Of a stretch of DNA of 64,000 nucleotides, positions 33,718 through 43,574 are shown in pieces. This DNA is from Gramella sp. KN1008 (lineage in GTDB: Bacteria > Bacteroidota > Bacteroidia > Flavobacteriales > Flavobacteriaceae): assembly GCF_004332155.1 (NCBI RefSeq), contig NZ_SJDV01000002.1, positions 1-64,000 on the forward strand, in the 5' to 3' direction. The notes beneath the pieces were generated by a model, which did not search any database, was not told the DNA's origin, and saw nothing but the letters and a program-made list of their open reading frames with translations. A program made the translations under genes and the position numbers. Every line of letters begins with the position of its first letter. Positions within the stretch are counted from its first letter, which is position 1.

Positions 33718-34679
33718 TAATTAACCTGGTATTCTTTCTTCTTATTTAACGGACTTATAATTTTGACGTTCTGGAAGGTGATAGCACCCTTAACCACGGC
33801 GGCGATCGTATTACGCAGGGCGTCTATGATCTGCATTTTCAATTCACTTCGGTTATAAATAAGGCTCACTTCCCTGGCCGGCACGGGATCTTTAAACATT
33901 TTAAGGTTTTTTTTCTCAGCGTCTTTGAGGTCCAGCGTGTGTAGATAGGGAAGAAGCGTCATTCCAAGACCTTCATTCGCAAGCTTTATAAGAGTTTCAA
34001 AACTCCCGCTTTCCAGTTGGAGCTGATCGTCCTCATAGTTCCTGGAGGCTTTACATAGATTTATGACCCCGTCCTTAAAACAGTGTCCGTCTTCCAATAG
34101 TAGCATCTTATCAATATTCAGGTCATCTACATCCAGTTTATCCTTTTCTAATGAAATGTCATTTTGGTTTGGAATGTATGCGACAAATGGTTCGTAGTAA
34201 AGAACATTCTCTTTAATGCCCTCTACCTCCAGGGGTGTGGCAGCAATAGCAGCATCAAGATGGCCTTCCTTAAGTTTTTCCAGGATAGCTTCGGTATGAA
34301 GTTCTTCGATCTTCAGCTTTACTTTCGGATACTTTTTCATAAAATTACCAATGAACATAGGCAGAATGGTGGGCATTACCGTTGGGATCACCCCCAGTCT
34401 GAAAATTCCGCCAATAAAGCCTTTTTGCTGGTCTACTATGTCCTGAATCCGGTCACTTTCATTTACTATATTTCTTGCCTGCTGAACGATCTTCTGGCCA
34501 ACTTCTGTTAGCTGAATAGGTTTTTTGGTCCTGTCAAATATCGTAACCTCGAGTTCCTCTTCCAGTTTCTGGATCTGCATGCTCAAGGTTGGCTGGGTCA
34601 CAAAGACCTTCTGCGCAGCCTTTGTGAAATTCTTATGCTCGGCTACGGCCAGCACGTAATGCAATTGGGTAATTGTCAT
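33717..34679 (-). CDS. oxyR: hydrogen peroxide-inducible activator OxyR
   Basis: 320 residues from the ATG at 34679 (MTITQLHYVLAVAEHKNF); the frame opens 7 codons earlier but this is the family start. A LysR-type HTH (1-60) and an effector domain follow. The redox pair is present: LLLEDGHCFKDGVINLC holds C200 and C209, the exact spacing of E. coli Cys199/Cys208. Oxidation by peroxide should form the disulfide and activate antioxidant genes. No obvious OxyR target is adjacent. Confidence 0.93.
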   Translation of the reverse strand: MTITQLHYVLAVAEHKNFTKAAQKVFVTQPTLSMQIQKLEEELEVTIFDRTKKPIQLTEVGQKIVQQARNIVNESDRIQDIVDQQKGFIGGIFRLGVIPTVMPTILPMFIGNFMKKYPKVKLKIEELHTEAILEKLKEGHLDAAIAATPLEVEGIKENVLYYEPFVAYIPNQNDISLEKDKLDVDDLNIDKMLLLEDGHCFKDGVINLCKASRNYEDDQLQLESGSFETLIKLANEGLGMTLLPYLHTLDLKDAEKKNLKMFKDPVPAREVSLIYNRSELKMQIIDALRNTIAAVVKGAITFQNVKIISPLNKKKEYQVN

Positions 34680-34746
34680 AAAAACAAGTTTATCATACAA
34701 ATGTATAAGTTTTTCTTATTTAAATTATAAATAAACTTTGTTTTAT

Positions 34747-35202
34747 CTATATGAAGCAGCTTGAATGCTTGATGAATTTTCTCTGGTGACTTTTAAAAAC
34801 GTATTTCCAACTTCTTTTCACCTCCTTCAAAATCAAATTTCGATTCCATCCAGGTCCAAAGCTCATAGTATTCCCGCTGGTTCCGTAATCTTCCTTCGGC
34901 ATTCCATTGGGATCAAAGTCCATTTGTTTGTTACTATTCTTATCATGCATTACTACCAGGGCATAGGTTCCCTCAGGAACATTCTCAAAAACAACTGTGG
35001 CTATGCCATCGGTAATTTTACTCATAGCAGAGAAATTCGGTTCTTTCTTCATAAAGTTATCTTCAGTATATAGAGCGAAAAGAACCTCTCCTTGAGTTCC
35101 GCTAACATTATTTACAGTAGCAGATATTCTTCCGGAAGCTTCGTCCTGTCCATACATTAGGGAGGCAACAAACATGGCGAGTAAAAGTGCGATCGTTTTC
35201 AT
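34747..35202 (-). pseudogene. DUF2141 exported protein with a C-terminal frameshift
   Basis: A signal peptide (MKTIALLLAMFVASLMYGQ) and a normal DUF2141 domain through KEDYGTSGNTMSFGP. After that the reading frame runs into an unrelated basic tail (WNRNLILKEVKRSWKYV...). If one base is restored near 34852-34855, the other frame gives WMESKFDFEGGEKKLEIRF followed by a stop at 34793-34795, which is just what the family C-terminus looks like. So a one-base deletion, or a sequencing error, has replaced the last strands. The protein may be misfolded or slightly longer than normal. Confidence 0.75.
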
Positions 35203-35300
35203 AATATAAGTTATTGATTATGAAACAAACATACTTTTAAGGCAGGAGTCGCAGAAAATCTTATAACCGAAGCGTAGAATTATATAACCGAACTGTAATT

Positions 35301-36632
35301 CTAGATAAGCCCCCGGGCTTTTATCTCAAGGTATTTATTTATTGTATTGATGCTCAGGTCTTGTGGCGGGGTTAGAATGCTTTGGATACCATGCCTTTGT
35401 AGTTCTTTGACCATAAGTGATTTATTAAAGGCAAAATGCTCCGCTACGGTTTGATGCGCGCTTTCACCAACATTAGTCGGGTCTGTATCCAGAAGTTTGG
35501 TCACTTCTGTATTCTCAAAAAAGATAACCACCAGCAAATGCTTTTTTGCCAGTGCCTTAAGAAAGGGCAATTGCCTCCTGAGGCTGGACATATGTTCAAA
35601 ATTGGTGTATAACATCAGCAGACTTCGATGGCTTAAATTCTTCTTCACTCTTGAATAGAGCAGGCTATAGTCGCTATCTAAAAAGCCGGTATTGATATTA
35701 TATAAAATCTCCATGATATGGTTTAACTGACTTAACCTGGAGTTGGCTTTTTTGATACTTTCTATTTTATTAGAGAAAGCGACTAATCCCACCCTGTCTT
35801 TCTTCCTTAATGCAACATTTGAAAAGGCCAGAGAACTATTGATCGCATAATCCAGAAGTGTTAAACCTTCAAAGGGCATTTTCATCACTCTCCCGCAATC
35901 TATTACCGAGTACACCGGTTGGGCACGTTCATCCTGAAACTGGTTCACCAGTAGGCTCCGGTGTTTGGCAGTGGCTTTCCAGTTAATTGTGCGAACATCA
36001 TCCCCTCGAACATATTCCTTGATCTGCTCAAACTCCATGGTATGACCAATACGTCTTATCTTCTTTAGTCCCTGTAGGCTGATCTTCTGATCCAGGGCCA
36101 GGAAATCGAGCTTTTTCATTTGTATGAAAGACGGGTAAACCTTCACCATCTGATCTTTATTGAAGACATATCTCCTTTTGGTGATTTTTAGAAATGTAGA
36201 AACATACACATTAAGATTTCCAAAGACGTATTCTCCACGACGAACGGGTTTCAGAAAATAGTCGAATGTTATAATTCCGTGCGGGAGTAGTTTCAGTTGT
36301 TTCAGGAAATCCCTTTTCTGAAACTGAACGGGTATTTCATCGATTATCTCCGCATTCAGTTGGAAGCCGTAATTATTCCTGAGGCTTATTTCTACCCTAT
36401 TATCATCAGAATTGGAGAATTTTTCAGGAAGTCTCCTGTCGGCTTCAATATATGACCCGGCATAAAGCGTGACGATATCCGTGAGCAGAAGAATAAGCAG
36501 TACGGCAGTTATTATCCATGTGAAACTATAGAGTGCCTCAAACCAGAAGGACAGAAGGAAAAGTAAGGAAATGCCAAAAAGAGCATAAAAAAGCCTTCTT
36601 CCAAAATATAAGGATCTTAAGAATCTAATCAC
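35301..36632 (-). CDS. DUF58/vWA-like membrane protein
   Basis: 443 residues. Two N-terminal membrane helices (about 15-55), a beta-rich middle part, then the DUF58 motif (KEYVRGDDVRTINWKATAKHRSLLVNQFQDE, about 207-238) leading into a vWA-like domain (VYSVIDCGRVMKMPFEG). Such proteins work with MoxR ATPases in protein maturation or stress adaptation. It directly abuts the MoxR gene (one-base overlap), giving the classic pair. Confidence 0.9.
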   Translation of the reverse strand: MIRFLRSLYFGRRLFYALFGISLLFLLSFWFEALYSFTWIITAVLLILLLTDIVTLYAGSYIEADRRLPEKFSNSDDNRVEISLRNNYGFQLNAEIIDEIPVQFQKRDFLKQLKLLPHGIITFDYFLKPVRRGEYVFGNLNVYVSTFLKITKRRYVFNKDQMVKVYPSFIQMKKLDFLALDQKISLQGLKKIRRIGHTMEFEQIKEYVRGDDVRTINWKATAKHRSLLVNQFQDERAQPVYSVIDCGRVMKMPFEGLTLLDYAINSSLAFSNVALRKKDRVGLVAFSNKIESIKKANSRLSQLNHIMEILYNINTGFLDSDYSLLYSRVKKNLSHRSLLMLYTNFEHMSSLRRQLPFLKALAKKHLLVVIFFENTEVTKLLDTDPTNVGESAHQTVAEHFAFNKSLMVKELQRHGIQSILTPPQDLSINTINKYLEIKARGLI

Positions 36633-37636
36633 TACCTGGGAATTTCAACAGACTGGGTTATCATATCTATTACTCCTGTAGCCGTCATACCTTCCATTTC
36701 TCTATCCGGCGAAAGGATAAGGCGGTGAGCCAGGACTGGTTTAAGGGCCTTCTTAATATCTTCAGGAATCACAAAATCGCGACCATTGATCGCTGCAAAA
36801 GATTTGGCTGCATTCATCACTGCGATAGAAGCCCTTGGGCTACCACCAAGATACAGGTGAGGATGGTTCCTGGTCTTATTTACCAGCTCAGCTATATAAC
36901 TTAACAGCTTTTCCTCGATGATGATCTCATGGATCTGTGTTCTTAGTTCCGCGATCTTTTCGGGAGAAAGAACCGGTTCAATCCCTGTTTCTGGGAGTGT
37001 TCCTTTTCTCTCATGATGGGTCTGGAGGATCTTTATCTCATCCTCAAAACTGGGATAATCTACCTCGATCTTAAAAAGGAACCTATCCAGCTGAGCCTCG
37101 GGTAGGGCATAGGTGCCTTCCTGTTCTATCGGGTTCTGAGTGGCCAGGACCATGAACGGAGCTTCCATTTTATACATATGTCCGTCTATGGTCACCTGTC
37201 TTTCTTCCATTACCTCGAAGAGGGCTGCCTGGGTCTTGGCCGGCGCACGATTTATCTCATCTATTAGAATGATATTTGAAAAAACTGGACCTTTCTTGAA
37301 CTCGAATTCTGAAGTCTTCATATTGAATACCGAGGTTCCCAGGACATCGCTAGGCATCAGGTCCGGGGTGAACTGAATCCGGCTGAAATTGGTCTTAAGG
37401 CATTTAGCGAAAAGTTTGGCTGTGATGGTCTTGGCCACACCAGGAACTCCTTCTATTAGAACATGATTATTTGAAAGCAAACCTACAATGAGCAATTCTA
37501 CAAAATTATCCTGCCCCACAATTACCTTGGAGAGTTGGGCCTTAAGATTTTCTACCGATTCTTTGAGTCCGTCCAGCGGAATGCGGTTCTCAAATTTTAA
37601 TTCTTCTTCGTTATGATTAATGTCAGGATTTTCCAT
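36632..37636 (-). CDS. MoxR-family AAA ATPase
   Basis: 334 residues from the ATG at 37636 (MENPDINHNEEE); upstream codons lie inside the DUF4350 gene and are not used. Walker A GVPGVAKT, Walker B IILIDEINRAP, sensor LATQNPIEQEGTY and the arginine region LDRFLFKI are all present. It is a chaperone-like ATPase partnering with the DUF58 protein. Its start overlaps the preceding gene by 14 bases. Confidence 0.93.
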   Translation of the reverse strand: MENPDINHNEEELKFENRIPLDGLKESVENLKAQLSKVIVGQDNFVELLIVGLLSNNHVLIEGVPGVAKTITAKLFAKCLKTNFSRIQFTPDLMPSDVLGTSVFNMKTSEFEFKKGPVFSNIILIDEINRAPAKTQAALFEVMEERQVTIDGHMYKMEAPFMVLATQNPIEQEGTYALPEAQLDRFLFKIEVDYPSFEDEIKILQTHHERKGTLPETGIEPVLSPEKIAELRTQIHEIIIEEKLLSYIAELVNKTRNHPHLYLGGSPRASIAVMNAAKSFAAINGRDFVIPEDIKKALKPVLAHRLILSPDREMEGMTATGVIDMITQSVEIPR

Positions 37637-38825
37637 TATTATTTTTAAATGAGTTGATGCTTTTGCTGAGTTCAAGGAATTCCTTCCTGTCATTTTCAGG
37701 AGCATTCTGAAAATTAATGATTCTTTTGAAAAGCCTTTGGGTTGTTTCCATACTATTTTCGGTCTTTGCTGCAAGTTTGCTGTAGAATTCCTCATTCATT
37801 TCAGAGGTATCCAACCGCAGGCTGATCCTTATATATTCCATGAAAAGTGCGATCTTTTTTAATCCGAGTTCATGGAATTTCTTCCTTTCCAGATAAAGCT
37901 GGGCAAGGGTTTGCGTGTATTCGAACGATTTATTTTTTGGAGGTGTGACAACCGGGATAGGCCGCTGCTTTCTTTTACCCTCAAAAAGTATGAAGGCTAT
38001 AGCCGCTATGATCACGAAATAATAGGCCCATTTAAGGGAACGGTTATTCCTAAGGATATAGAGCGGAGAGGTAAAGAAACTTTTTCCCGATTTATAGTAG
38101 GCATCCCATATTAGGGGATTTCCTGTGAGATAAGCAAGAAGGTTTCCCACATAACGATAATTATCCTCCTTAAGCAGAAAATAATTACTGAAGGCCTGCG
38201 GTGTAGTATGCAGGTAGATCTCTCCGTTCCCAAAACTGGTGGTAATAAAGTTCACTTTTTCTTCAGGTTTCTCCTGTCCAAAGCTTGCCGTTCCCAGGAC
38301 CCTGTGCTTCACAGTATCTATTTTTTTGAAATATACCGCAGGCAGATCCTGATCAAATTCAGCAGCTTTTTCAATTTTTAGTCGGGGATTAACCAGGTTA
38401 AGAGCTGGTCTGGATTGAAAATCATCGGCTCTAATAAAGAATGCCGTACTAATTTTGAGTGTATCTTCCAGATTTTCGCCAAATCCATTTGAGGAAATAA
38501 ATAGGCGGTTTCCGCGGGATACCCAGTTTAGAAGATCTTCCAGTTCGTCCTTATCAAACTGCACCTGATCATTTAGAAAAAAATAAGTTCCGTTCGCAGC
38601 ATTTCCGTTGAGATATTCATAGGGTGGAATTTTAATCTGGGAGATGCTATCTGGAAAAGCCGCCTGAAGATGCTCATAAAAGACCAAACTCCCCAGGGCG
38701 ATCTTATCACCGGCTGTATAGCTGGGTGTCCAGTTTATTGGTTCGGGTTCAGAACTTTCGAGCCAGGCTAGCGAGATCACCAGCAAGATAAAAAGGCCAA
38801 AAGCAAGCTTATAAGTGTTATTCAT
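37623..38825 (-). CDS. DUF4350-family membrane protein
   Basis: 400 residues: one N-terminal helix (MNNTYKLAFGLFILLVISLAWL), an extracytoplasmic DUF4350-type domain (about 40-250, with DELEDLLNWVSRGNRLFIS), a second helix (about 268-287) and a cytosolic helical tail. It lies between the DUF4129 and MoxR genes, overlapping both by 8-14 bases. This is a standard place in the MoxR cluster of Flavobacteriia. Function unknown. Confidence 0.83.
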   Translation of the reverse strand: MNNTYKLAFGLFILLVISLAWLESSEPEPINWTPSYTAGDKIALGSLVFYEHLQAAFPDSISQIKIPPYEYLNGNAANGTYFFLNDQVQFDKDELEDLLNWVSRGNRLFISSNGFGENLEDTLKISTAFFIRADDFQSRPALNLVNPRLKIEKAAEFDQDLPAVYFKKIDTVKHRVLGTASFGQEKPEEKVNFITTSFGNGEIYLHTTPQAFSNYFLLKEDNYRYVGNLLAYLTGNPLIWDAYYKSGKSFFTSPLYILRNNRSLKWAYYFVIIAAIAFILFEGKRKQRPIPVVTPPKNKSFEYTQTLAQLYLERKKFHELGLKKIALFMEYIRISLRLDTSEMNEEFYSKLAAKTENSMETTQRLFKRIINFQNAPENDRKEFLELSKSINSFKNNNGKS

Positions 38826-39579
38826 GGCCCAGGGAATTTAGGTCGGTTTCCATCCTTAAAAAGCCTTTTTCGGCCAGTTTGTAATCAGATTCAGAAACCT
38901 GAAAACTTCCATACCAGATGAATTCGTAAAACTTCGTGATCTCAGAAAAATGCTTTCTGATGTTTTCATCCTTTAATTCAGCTGTATAATCTTGGTTGGT
39001 TTTCTGGTATTCATAACGAATAAGCTTTAACCTGTCCAGTTTTCTCAGTTCATTGAGATAATAGTATCTCACCGCGAGCCTGAACTCACCATTTCTTACA
39101 GCTTCTTGCATAAGGGCTTTCAGGTCTTCATTGCGTATCAGTTTTTCTTCTTCGGTTATAAATACTTCACCGGCAGAAGGCTCCTGTAGCATTCGTTCAC
39201 CCGGGTTCAGTTTAGAAAACAGCCATGCTATAACAATCAGCAATAGAACAAGTAATATAAAAGGAATCAGTTTTATTATAATTGCCAGCAGTGAATTAGG
39301 CTCGTAATCTCCAAAAAGCCAGTTAAGAAATTGCGTGAATTTCTGATTCAGCCATTTCTTAAAACGGGTCCACCAGCTGTCTTTTTCGGGGGTAGTGATA
39401 TAATCAAATTCCTTACTATTCTTATATTCTTCTATAAGGGAAGTATCAAAATCAACCGGTTCGAGGTTGGGAGTCTCATCATATCTTACTTCTCTGTTTT
39501 GGTGTATGGAATCGGTCTCTTGCGGATACAGACTTCCGAAGATTAGTAAAAGAAGAATAATTAGAGTTCCTGTTCTCAA
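38818..39579 (-). CDS. DUF4129-family protein
   Basis: 253 residues. A signal peptide, a periplasmic segment to about residue 80 with WWTRFKKWLNQKFTQFLNWLF, one strong membrane helix (about 98-120: IIKLIPFILLVLLLIVIAWLF), and a C-terminal helical DUF4129 domain containing RLAVRYYYLNELRKLDRLKLIRYEYQKTNQDY. Part of the MoxR cluster; overlaps the next gene by 8 bases. Confidence 0.83.
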   Translation of the reverse strand: MRTGTLIILLLLIFGSLYPQETDSIHQNREVRYDETPNLEPVDFDTSLIEEYKNSKEFDYITTPEKDSWWTRFKKWLNQKFTQFLNWLFGDYEPNSLLAIIIKLIPFILLVLLLIVIAWLFSKLNPGERMLQEPSAGEVFITEEEKLIRNEDLKALMQEAVRNGEFRLAVRYYYLNELRKLDRLKLIRYEYQKTNQDYTAELKDENIRKHFSEITKFYEFIWYGSFQVSESDYKLAEKGFLRMETDLNSLGHE

Positions 39580-39581
39580 GC

Positions 39582-40442
39582 TTAATTATTATTTCCAAGG
39601 TTTTGTATGGTCTCGTATGCCCCTGTGAAATTCTGTTTTTCGTTCAGATTGAAATAAACAAAAGCGATTCCTATAGGGATGATGCTATAAATAAGGTACT
39701 GGAATATTGAACTGATAACATTCAGAATAATATATCCGGGGCCAAAGACTTCTGAAATGTCTTCTGCAGAAGCCTCAGAAGCCACTATAAATGCCCTGAT
39801 CATGTAGAAAAAGATAACAGGTAACTGAAAGATGAGGGCTACAAGGTACACGATAAGGCCAATACAAAGTAGCGTAGCAAATGTCATCCACCAGTTATTC
39901 TTAACCAGTTGAAAACAGTCAGAAATACTGTCCATAACACTTTCTCTCCGGAATACCAGGACCGCTGATGCAAGGCTTATGGGAACTGCAAGGTAAATGC
40001 CCGGAAGAATGAATAAGAGCATCCCCGCGAACACAAGGACCCAGGAAATAATGGTTAGAAGGAGTAATTTGCCAAAATCGCTCTTCATTCCATTTACTAC
40101 CTCTGAAGAAATGATCTCTCCCTGATTGTAGATATAGGATCTTATAATATGGTATATGGTTCCGGTCATTGTGGTTATATATAGTACATAGGCCAGGACC
40201 ATGAGAGCGGCAGAGATTATAATGCCCGAACCGTTAAAACCTTTTGCCGAAAAAAGCGTATTTCCCAGGGTAGACCAGGAATAAAAGGTGAGGGCAGCAA
40301 TAAGCAGAATAAATACCGGCCCTACAATTTTCAAGAAGATCTTACCCGCTGGTTTATAATTCTGACGTAGAAATTTGAAGGTAAGGCTCAGTATCTCCCC
40401 AAGCTCATGTTGTTTTTTAAAATGGATGAACTCCTGATTCAT
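39582..40442 (-). CDS. six-helix membrane protein of the MoxR cluster
   Basis: 286 residues with about six membrane helices, an N-terminal cytosolic stretch (IHFKKQHELGEILSLTFKFLRQNYK) and LFILPGIYLAVPISLASAVLVFRRESVMDSI near the middle. That architecture resembles membrane domains associated with glycerophosphodiester phosphodiesterases. It overlaps the SpoIIM-like gene by 26 bases. Role unknown. Confidence 0.75.
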   Translation of the reverse strand: MNQEFIHFKKQHELGEILSLTFKFLRQNYKPAGKIFLKIVGPVFILLIAALTFYSWSTLGNTLFSAKGFNGSGIIISAALMVLAYVLYITTMTGTIYHIIRSYIYNQGEIISSEVVNGMKSDFGKLLLLTIISWVLVFAGMLLFILPGIYLAVPISLASAVLVFRRESVMDSISDCFQLVKNNWWMTFATLLCIGLIVYLVALIFQLPVIFFYMIRAFIVASEASAEDISEVFGPGYIILNVISSIFQYLIYSIIPIGIAFVYFNLNEKQNFTGAYETIQNLGNNN

Positions 40443-41397
40443 TTTTGGAATTTTTTAGTAGGTATAAAGGATAGTAAACATAGTAAAACAAAATCAAAGC
40501 CAGGGAACCTGTAATGATCAGGATCGCAAGCCAGTCTGGCATCACGGTGATCCTGGTTACGAAACCTTCCAGAAAGCCCGCCAGTATAAAAAAGGGTATG
40601 GTACTTATCACAATTTTCAGACCGTCCTTGACACCCATTTTCAAAGATTTTAACCTGGAATAGGTACCGGGAAAGAGTATGCTTTTACCCACTACCAGCC
40701 CCGCACAACCGGCTACGATGATAACAGAGATCTCTATCGTACCGTGGATCCATATGGTCCTTGCCGATTCCCAAAGCAACCCCTTGTCGTAGAAGAAATA
40801 CTGAAAACTTCCCAGCATTACCGCATTTTGCATAAGCATAAATACGGTTCCCACCCCGGCAAGAATTCCAAAGGCGAAGGCCATTAAAGCCACCCGTATA
40901 TTATTGATTGTAATGCCAAGGAACATATCAATCTCTGCGGCTTTCTTATAAACCGCCATGGGATCATTATTCGCTATATTCTCCAGGGTCATGTTCACAT
41001 AGGCATCGCCCATGATAGACCTTACAAATGCCCCATCGGCAAAGGAACTGTAGGCTCCTATGATCGAAAAACCCGCAAAGATCAGAAAACTTAGAAGCAG
41101 TTGTTTCTGGTATTTATGGAACATCGCGGGAAACTCTCTTGAATAAAAATTGATGAGGCGGTTACCCGGTTCCTTCTTTGAACGGTAGATCTTTTGATGA
41201 GCTGCTGAGGCAAGACCGTTAAGATAGATCGTAGTATTGCTTTTGGGATAAAAAGTACGTGAATAGCTAAGGTCGTCGCTTAATTCCACATAAATGTCCG
41301 AAAGCTTTTCAGGAGAAAGGCTTCTATTATTTTCAAGGAGGCTTTCATACTTAACCCATTTATCTTTATTTTGCTTTACAAAAGCAGCCTCGCGCAT
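40417..41397 (-). CDS. SpoIIM-family membrane protein
   Basis: 326 residues. A cytosolic N-terminus (KQNKDKWVKYESLLENN) is followed by five or more helices; FGILAGVGTVFMLMQNAVMLG and IWIHGTIEISVIIVAGCAGL are characteristic of the stage II sporulation M family. In non-sporulating Bacteroidota it always travels with RDD and MoxR genes, as here. First gene of the minus-strand cluster, divergent from the RDD gene. Confidence 0.88.
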   Translation of the reverse strand: MREAAFVKQNKDKWVKYESLLENNRSLSPEKLSDIYVELSDDLSYSRTFYPKSNTTIYLNGLASAAHQKIYRSKKEPGNRLINFYSREFPAMFHKYQKQLLLSFLIFAGFSIIGAYSSFADGAFVRSIMGDAYVNMTLENIANNDPMAVYKKAAEIDMFLGITINNIRVALMAFAFGILAGVGTVFMLMQNAVMLGSFQYFFYDKGLLWESARTIWIHGTIEISVIIVAGCAGLVVGKSILFPGTYSRLKSLKMGVKDGLKIVISTIPFFILAGFLEGFVTRITVMPDWLAILIITGSLALILFYYVYYPLYLLKNSKNESGVHPF

Positions 41398-41430
41398 TGT
41401 TCTTGAATAAAACTCAAAGTAACATATTTA

Positions 41431-42144
41431 ATGGATAACTTTCAAATTGAAACCGCTCAAAATATTAGTATAGAACAAAATGCGGCGGGAATAGGAGAGC
41501 GAATACTGGCTTTTCTTCTAGACCTTTTGGTTATTGTTATCTATATGATCCTGGCAGGGCTTATCATGGCCGGGCTGGATACCGATTTTGGTGGAGAATT
41601 CATGTATTATCTGGTATTGGGTTTACCTGCTTTATTGTATTATCTGTTATGGGAAACCTTCTGGGATGGCAGAACTCCTGGTAAGGCAATGATGCAAATA
41701 AGAGTTGTTAGAATGGATGGTACCAGGCCGTCTTTTTCCAATTACCTTATAAGATGGTTATTAAGATTCATAGATATAAGTATTAGCAGTGGCGGTGTAG
41801 CGGTGGTAACCATTCTTCTGAACGGAAAGGGACAACGGCTGGGTGATATAGCCGCCGGTACCACGGTAACATCAGAAAAGAGAAAGTTAGGGATCCACAA
41901 CACTCTCCAGGTTGATCTGCCGGAGAACTATCAGCCAAAATATCCTCAGGTCACGGTTCTGAGCGATCACGATATTCAGGAGATCAAAAACCTCTATTAT
42001 AATGCCAGAAGGGAAGGGCAACATCATATAATTCTTTCCTTAAGTACAAAACTGGCAGAGCTTATGGATGTGAATGCAGAAGAGAGACCTTTGGATTTTG
42101 TGCAGAGGGTGATCAACGATTACAATTATTACACCCAGAAGTAA
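41431..42144 (+). CDS. RDD-family membrane protein
   Basis: 237 residues. RDD domain (about 22-150): IGERILAFLLDLLVIVIY, then WDGRTPGKAMMQIRVVRMDG and GQRLGDIAAGTTV, with about three helices. A C-terminal helical cytosolic extension follows. Divergent from the SpoIIM-like gene with only 33 bases between them. Its stop codon directly touches the stop of the cyclophilin gene. Confidence 0.9.
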   Translation: MDNFQIETAQNISIEQNAAGIGERILAFLLDLLVIVIYMILAGLIMAGLDTDFGGEFMYYLVLGLPALLYYLLWETFWDGRTPGKAMMQIRVVRMDGTRPSFSNYLIRWLLRFIDISISSGGVAVVTILLNGKGQRLGDIAAGTTVTSEKRKLGIHNTLQVDLPENYQPKYPQVTVLSDHDIQEIKNLYYNARREGQHHIILSLSTKLAELMDVNAEERPLDFVQRVINDYNYYTQK

Positions 42145-42921
42145 CTAGTCCAGGATTTCTATGTCCATTTCAATATTATCAATCGGCCATTCTGAATTAC
42201 CGGTTTTAACCTGTGATATTTTTTCAGCAACGTCCATTCCCGAGATGACTCTGCCAAAAACCGTATGATCATTATTAAGATGTGGAGTTCCACCCTTATC
42301 CATCACAATGAAGAATTCAAATGGGGAAGACGCCTTGCTCACATTTTGTTCTGAATATTTAGCTGCAGAAAAAGCTCCATAAGTATGTTTGTGTCCTGCA
42401 TCAAATTCGCTGGGGATAAGGTAATTCCCCACATCACCTCTCATACTGGCGGTCACCTGATTATCGGCATTACCTCCCTGAATAACGAATCCTGGAGCTA
42501 CGCGGTGAAAATAGGTTTCGTTGAAGTATTTGTTTTTCACGAGCATAATGTAGTTCGCGCGATGAAGTGGTGTATCACGGTAAAGTTGAACATCAATATT
42601 CCCAAAATCCGTTTTAATGCGAACCCTGGTTTCGGGATTTTTCCTCCCGTATTCGGTAAGAGTTGGAATCAGCTCTTCCTGGGCTATGGGGAACATAGTG
42701 TCCCTTTCAAACTGGTTGGTCCTGTTCTCTTTTCTGGAAAGTTCTTTTTTTCGTAATTCAAAGATACTGTCCCTCGCCCTTTGGATGGAGTCCTTTTTTC
42801 TTTTTTCAGCCTGTTCTTTTGCACTGGCCTGAGCATTTTTCTTAGAGGAAGTTTCCTTATCTTCACAACTTGCGACAATTAGAACAAGGCTAATTGCTAT
42901 AAAAGACAGCTTTCTTATCAT
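42145..42921 (-). CDS. cyclophilin-type peptidyl-prolyl isomerase lipoprotein
   Basis: 258 residues. Lipobox LIVASC (Cys19), then a charged coiled stretch (about 22-70), then a cyclophilin domain (about 95-258) with YFHRVAPGFVIQGG, FSAAKYSE and NNDHTVFGRVISGMDV. It assists folding of envelope proteins. The start codon overlaps that of the NUDIX gene by two bases, so the two promoters lie within each other's coding regions. Confidence 0.92.
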   Translation of the reverse strand: MIRKLSFIAISLVLIVASCEDKETSSKKNAQASAKEQAEKRKKDSIQRARDSIFELRKKELSRKENRTNQFERDTMFPIAQEELIPTLTEYGRKNPETRVRIKTDFGNIDVQLYRDTPLHRANYIMLVKNKYFNETYFHRVAPGFVIQGGNADNQVTASMRGDVGNYLIPSEFDAGHKHTYGAFSAAKYSEQNVSKASSPFEFFIVMDKGGTPHLNNDHTVFGRVISGMDVAEKISQVKTGNSEWPIDNIEMDIEILD

Positions 42922-43558
42922 GAAATTCGAAATTTTTAGAAACAGGATTTCAAAGTTAAAAAAAATGGCGCTTCCGGGGGAGAGGGCGCATATAAAACTC
43001 GCGCCACTTACCAGGATAAAGGAGCTTTCCCAGATAGATATGACCGGCAGGAATCCACAGGAAGCCGGTGTGATGGCAGTTTTTTATCCGGGTAGGGATT
43101 TACAAACACATCTGGTTCTTATCCTGAGAAAATCGTATAAGGGTGTACATTCAAACCAAATAGGCTTTCCGGGAGGCAGAGTAGAAGCACAGGATCGCGA
43201 CCTGAGGGATACCGCATTACGAGAAACCGAAGAAGAAGTGGGGATACCTCAGGATCAGATAGAGGTGATAAAAGAGTTGTCAAGATTATATATTCCCCCT
43301 TCTAACTTTTGGGTTCAGCCGTATCTCGGTATAGTGGAAAAGACCCCATTACTTACTCCCCAGGAATCTGAAGTTGAAGAGATCCTTGAAGTGCGCTTAA
43401 CCGATTTTATGAATGAAGAGAACATGATCTCTGAAACCCTTAGTACCTCCTATGCTAAAAATATTGAAGTCCCTGCCTACAAACTTAACGGTCATATTGT
43501 ATGGGGTGCAACGGGAATGATGTTGAGTGAAATAAGGGAATTGCTTTTAAAGATTTAG
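42920..43558 (+). CDS. NUDIX hydrolase, CoA pyrophosphatase-like
   Basis: 212 residues. NUDIX box with GFPGGRVEAQDRD (83-95) and RETEEEVG (101-108), and the upstream NQIGFPGG signature of the UPF0035/CoA-specific branch. It would hydrolyse CoA or its derivatives to phosphopantetheine and 3',5'-ADP. Divergent and start-overlapping with the cyclophilin gene. Confidence 0.9.
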   Translation: MKFEIFRNRISKLKKMALPGERAHIKLAPLTRIKELSQIDMTGRNPQEAGVMAVFYPGRDLQTHLVLILRKSYKGVHSNQIGFPGGRVEAQDRDLRDTALRETEEEVGIPQDQIEVIKELSRLYIPPSNFWVQPYLGIVEKTPLLTPQESEVEEILEVRLTDFMNEENMISETLSTSYAKNIEVPAYKLNGHIVWGATGMMLSEIRELLLKI

Positions 43559-43574
43559 TCGAAAACTAAATTAC

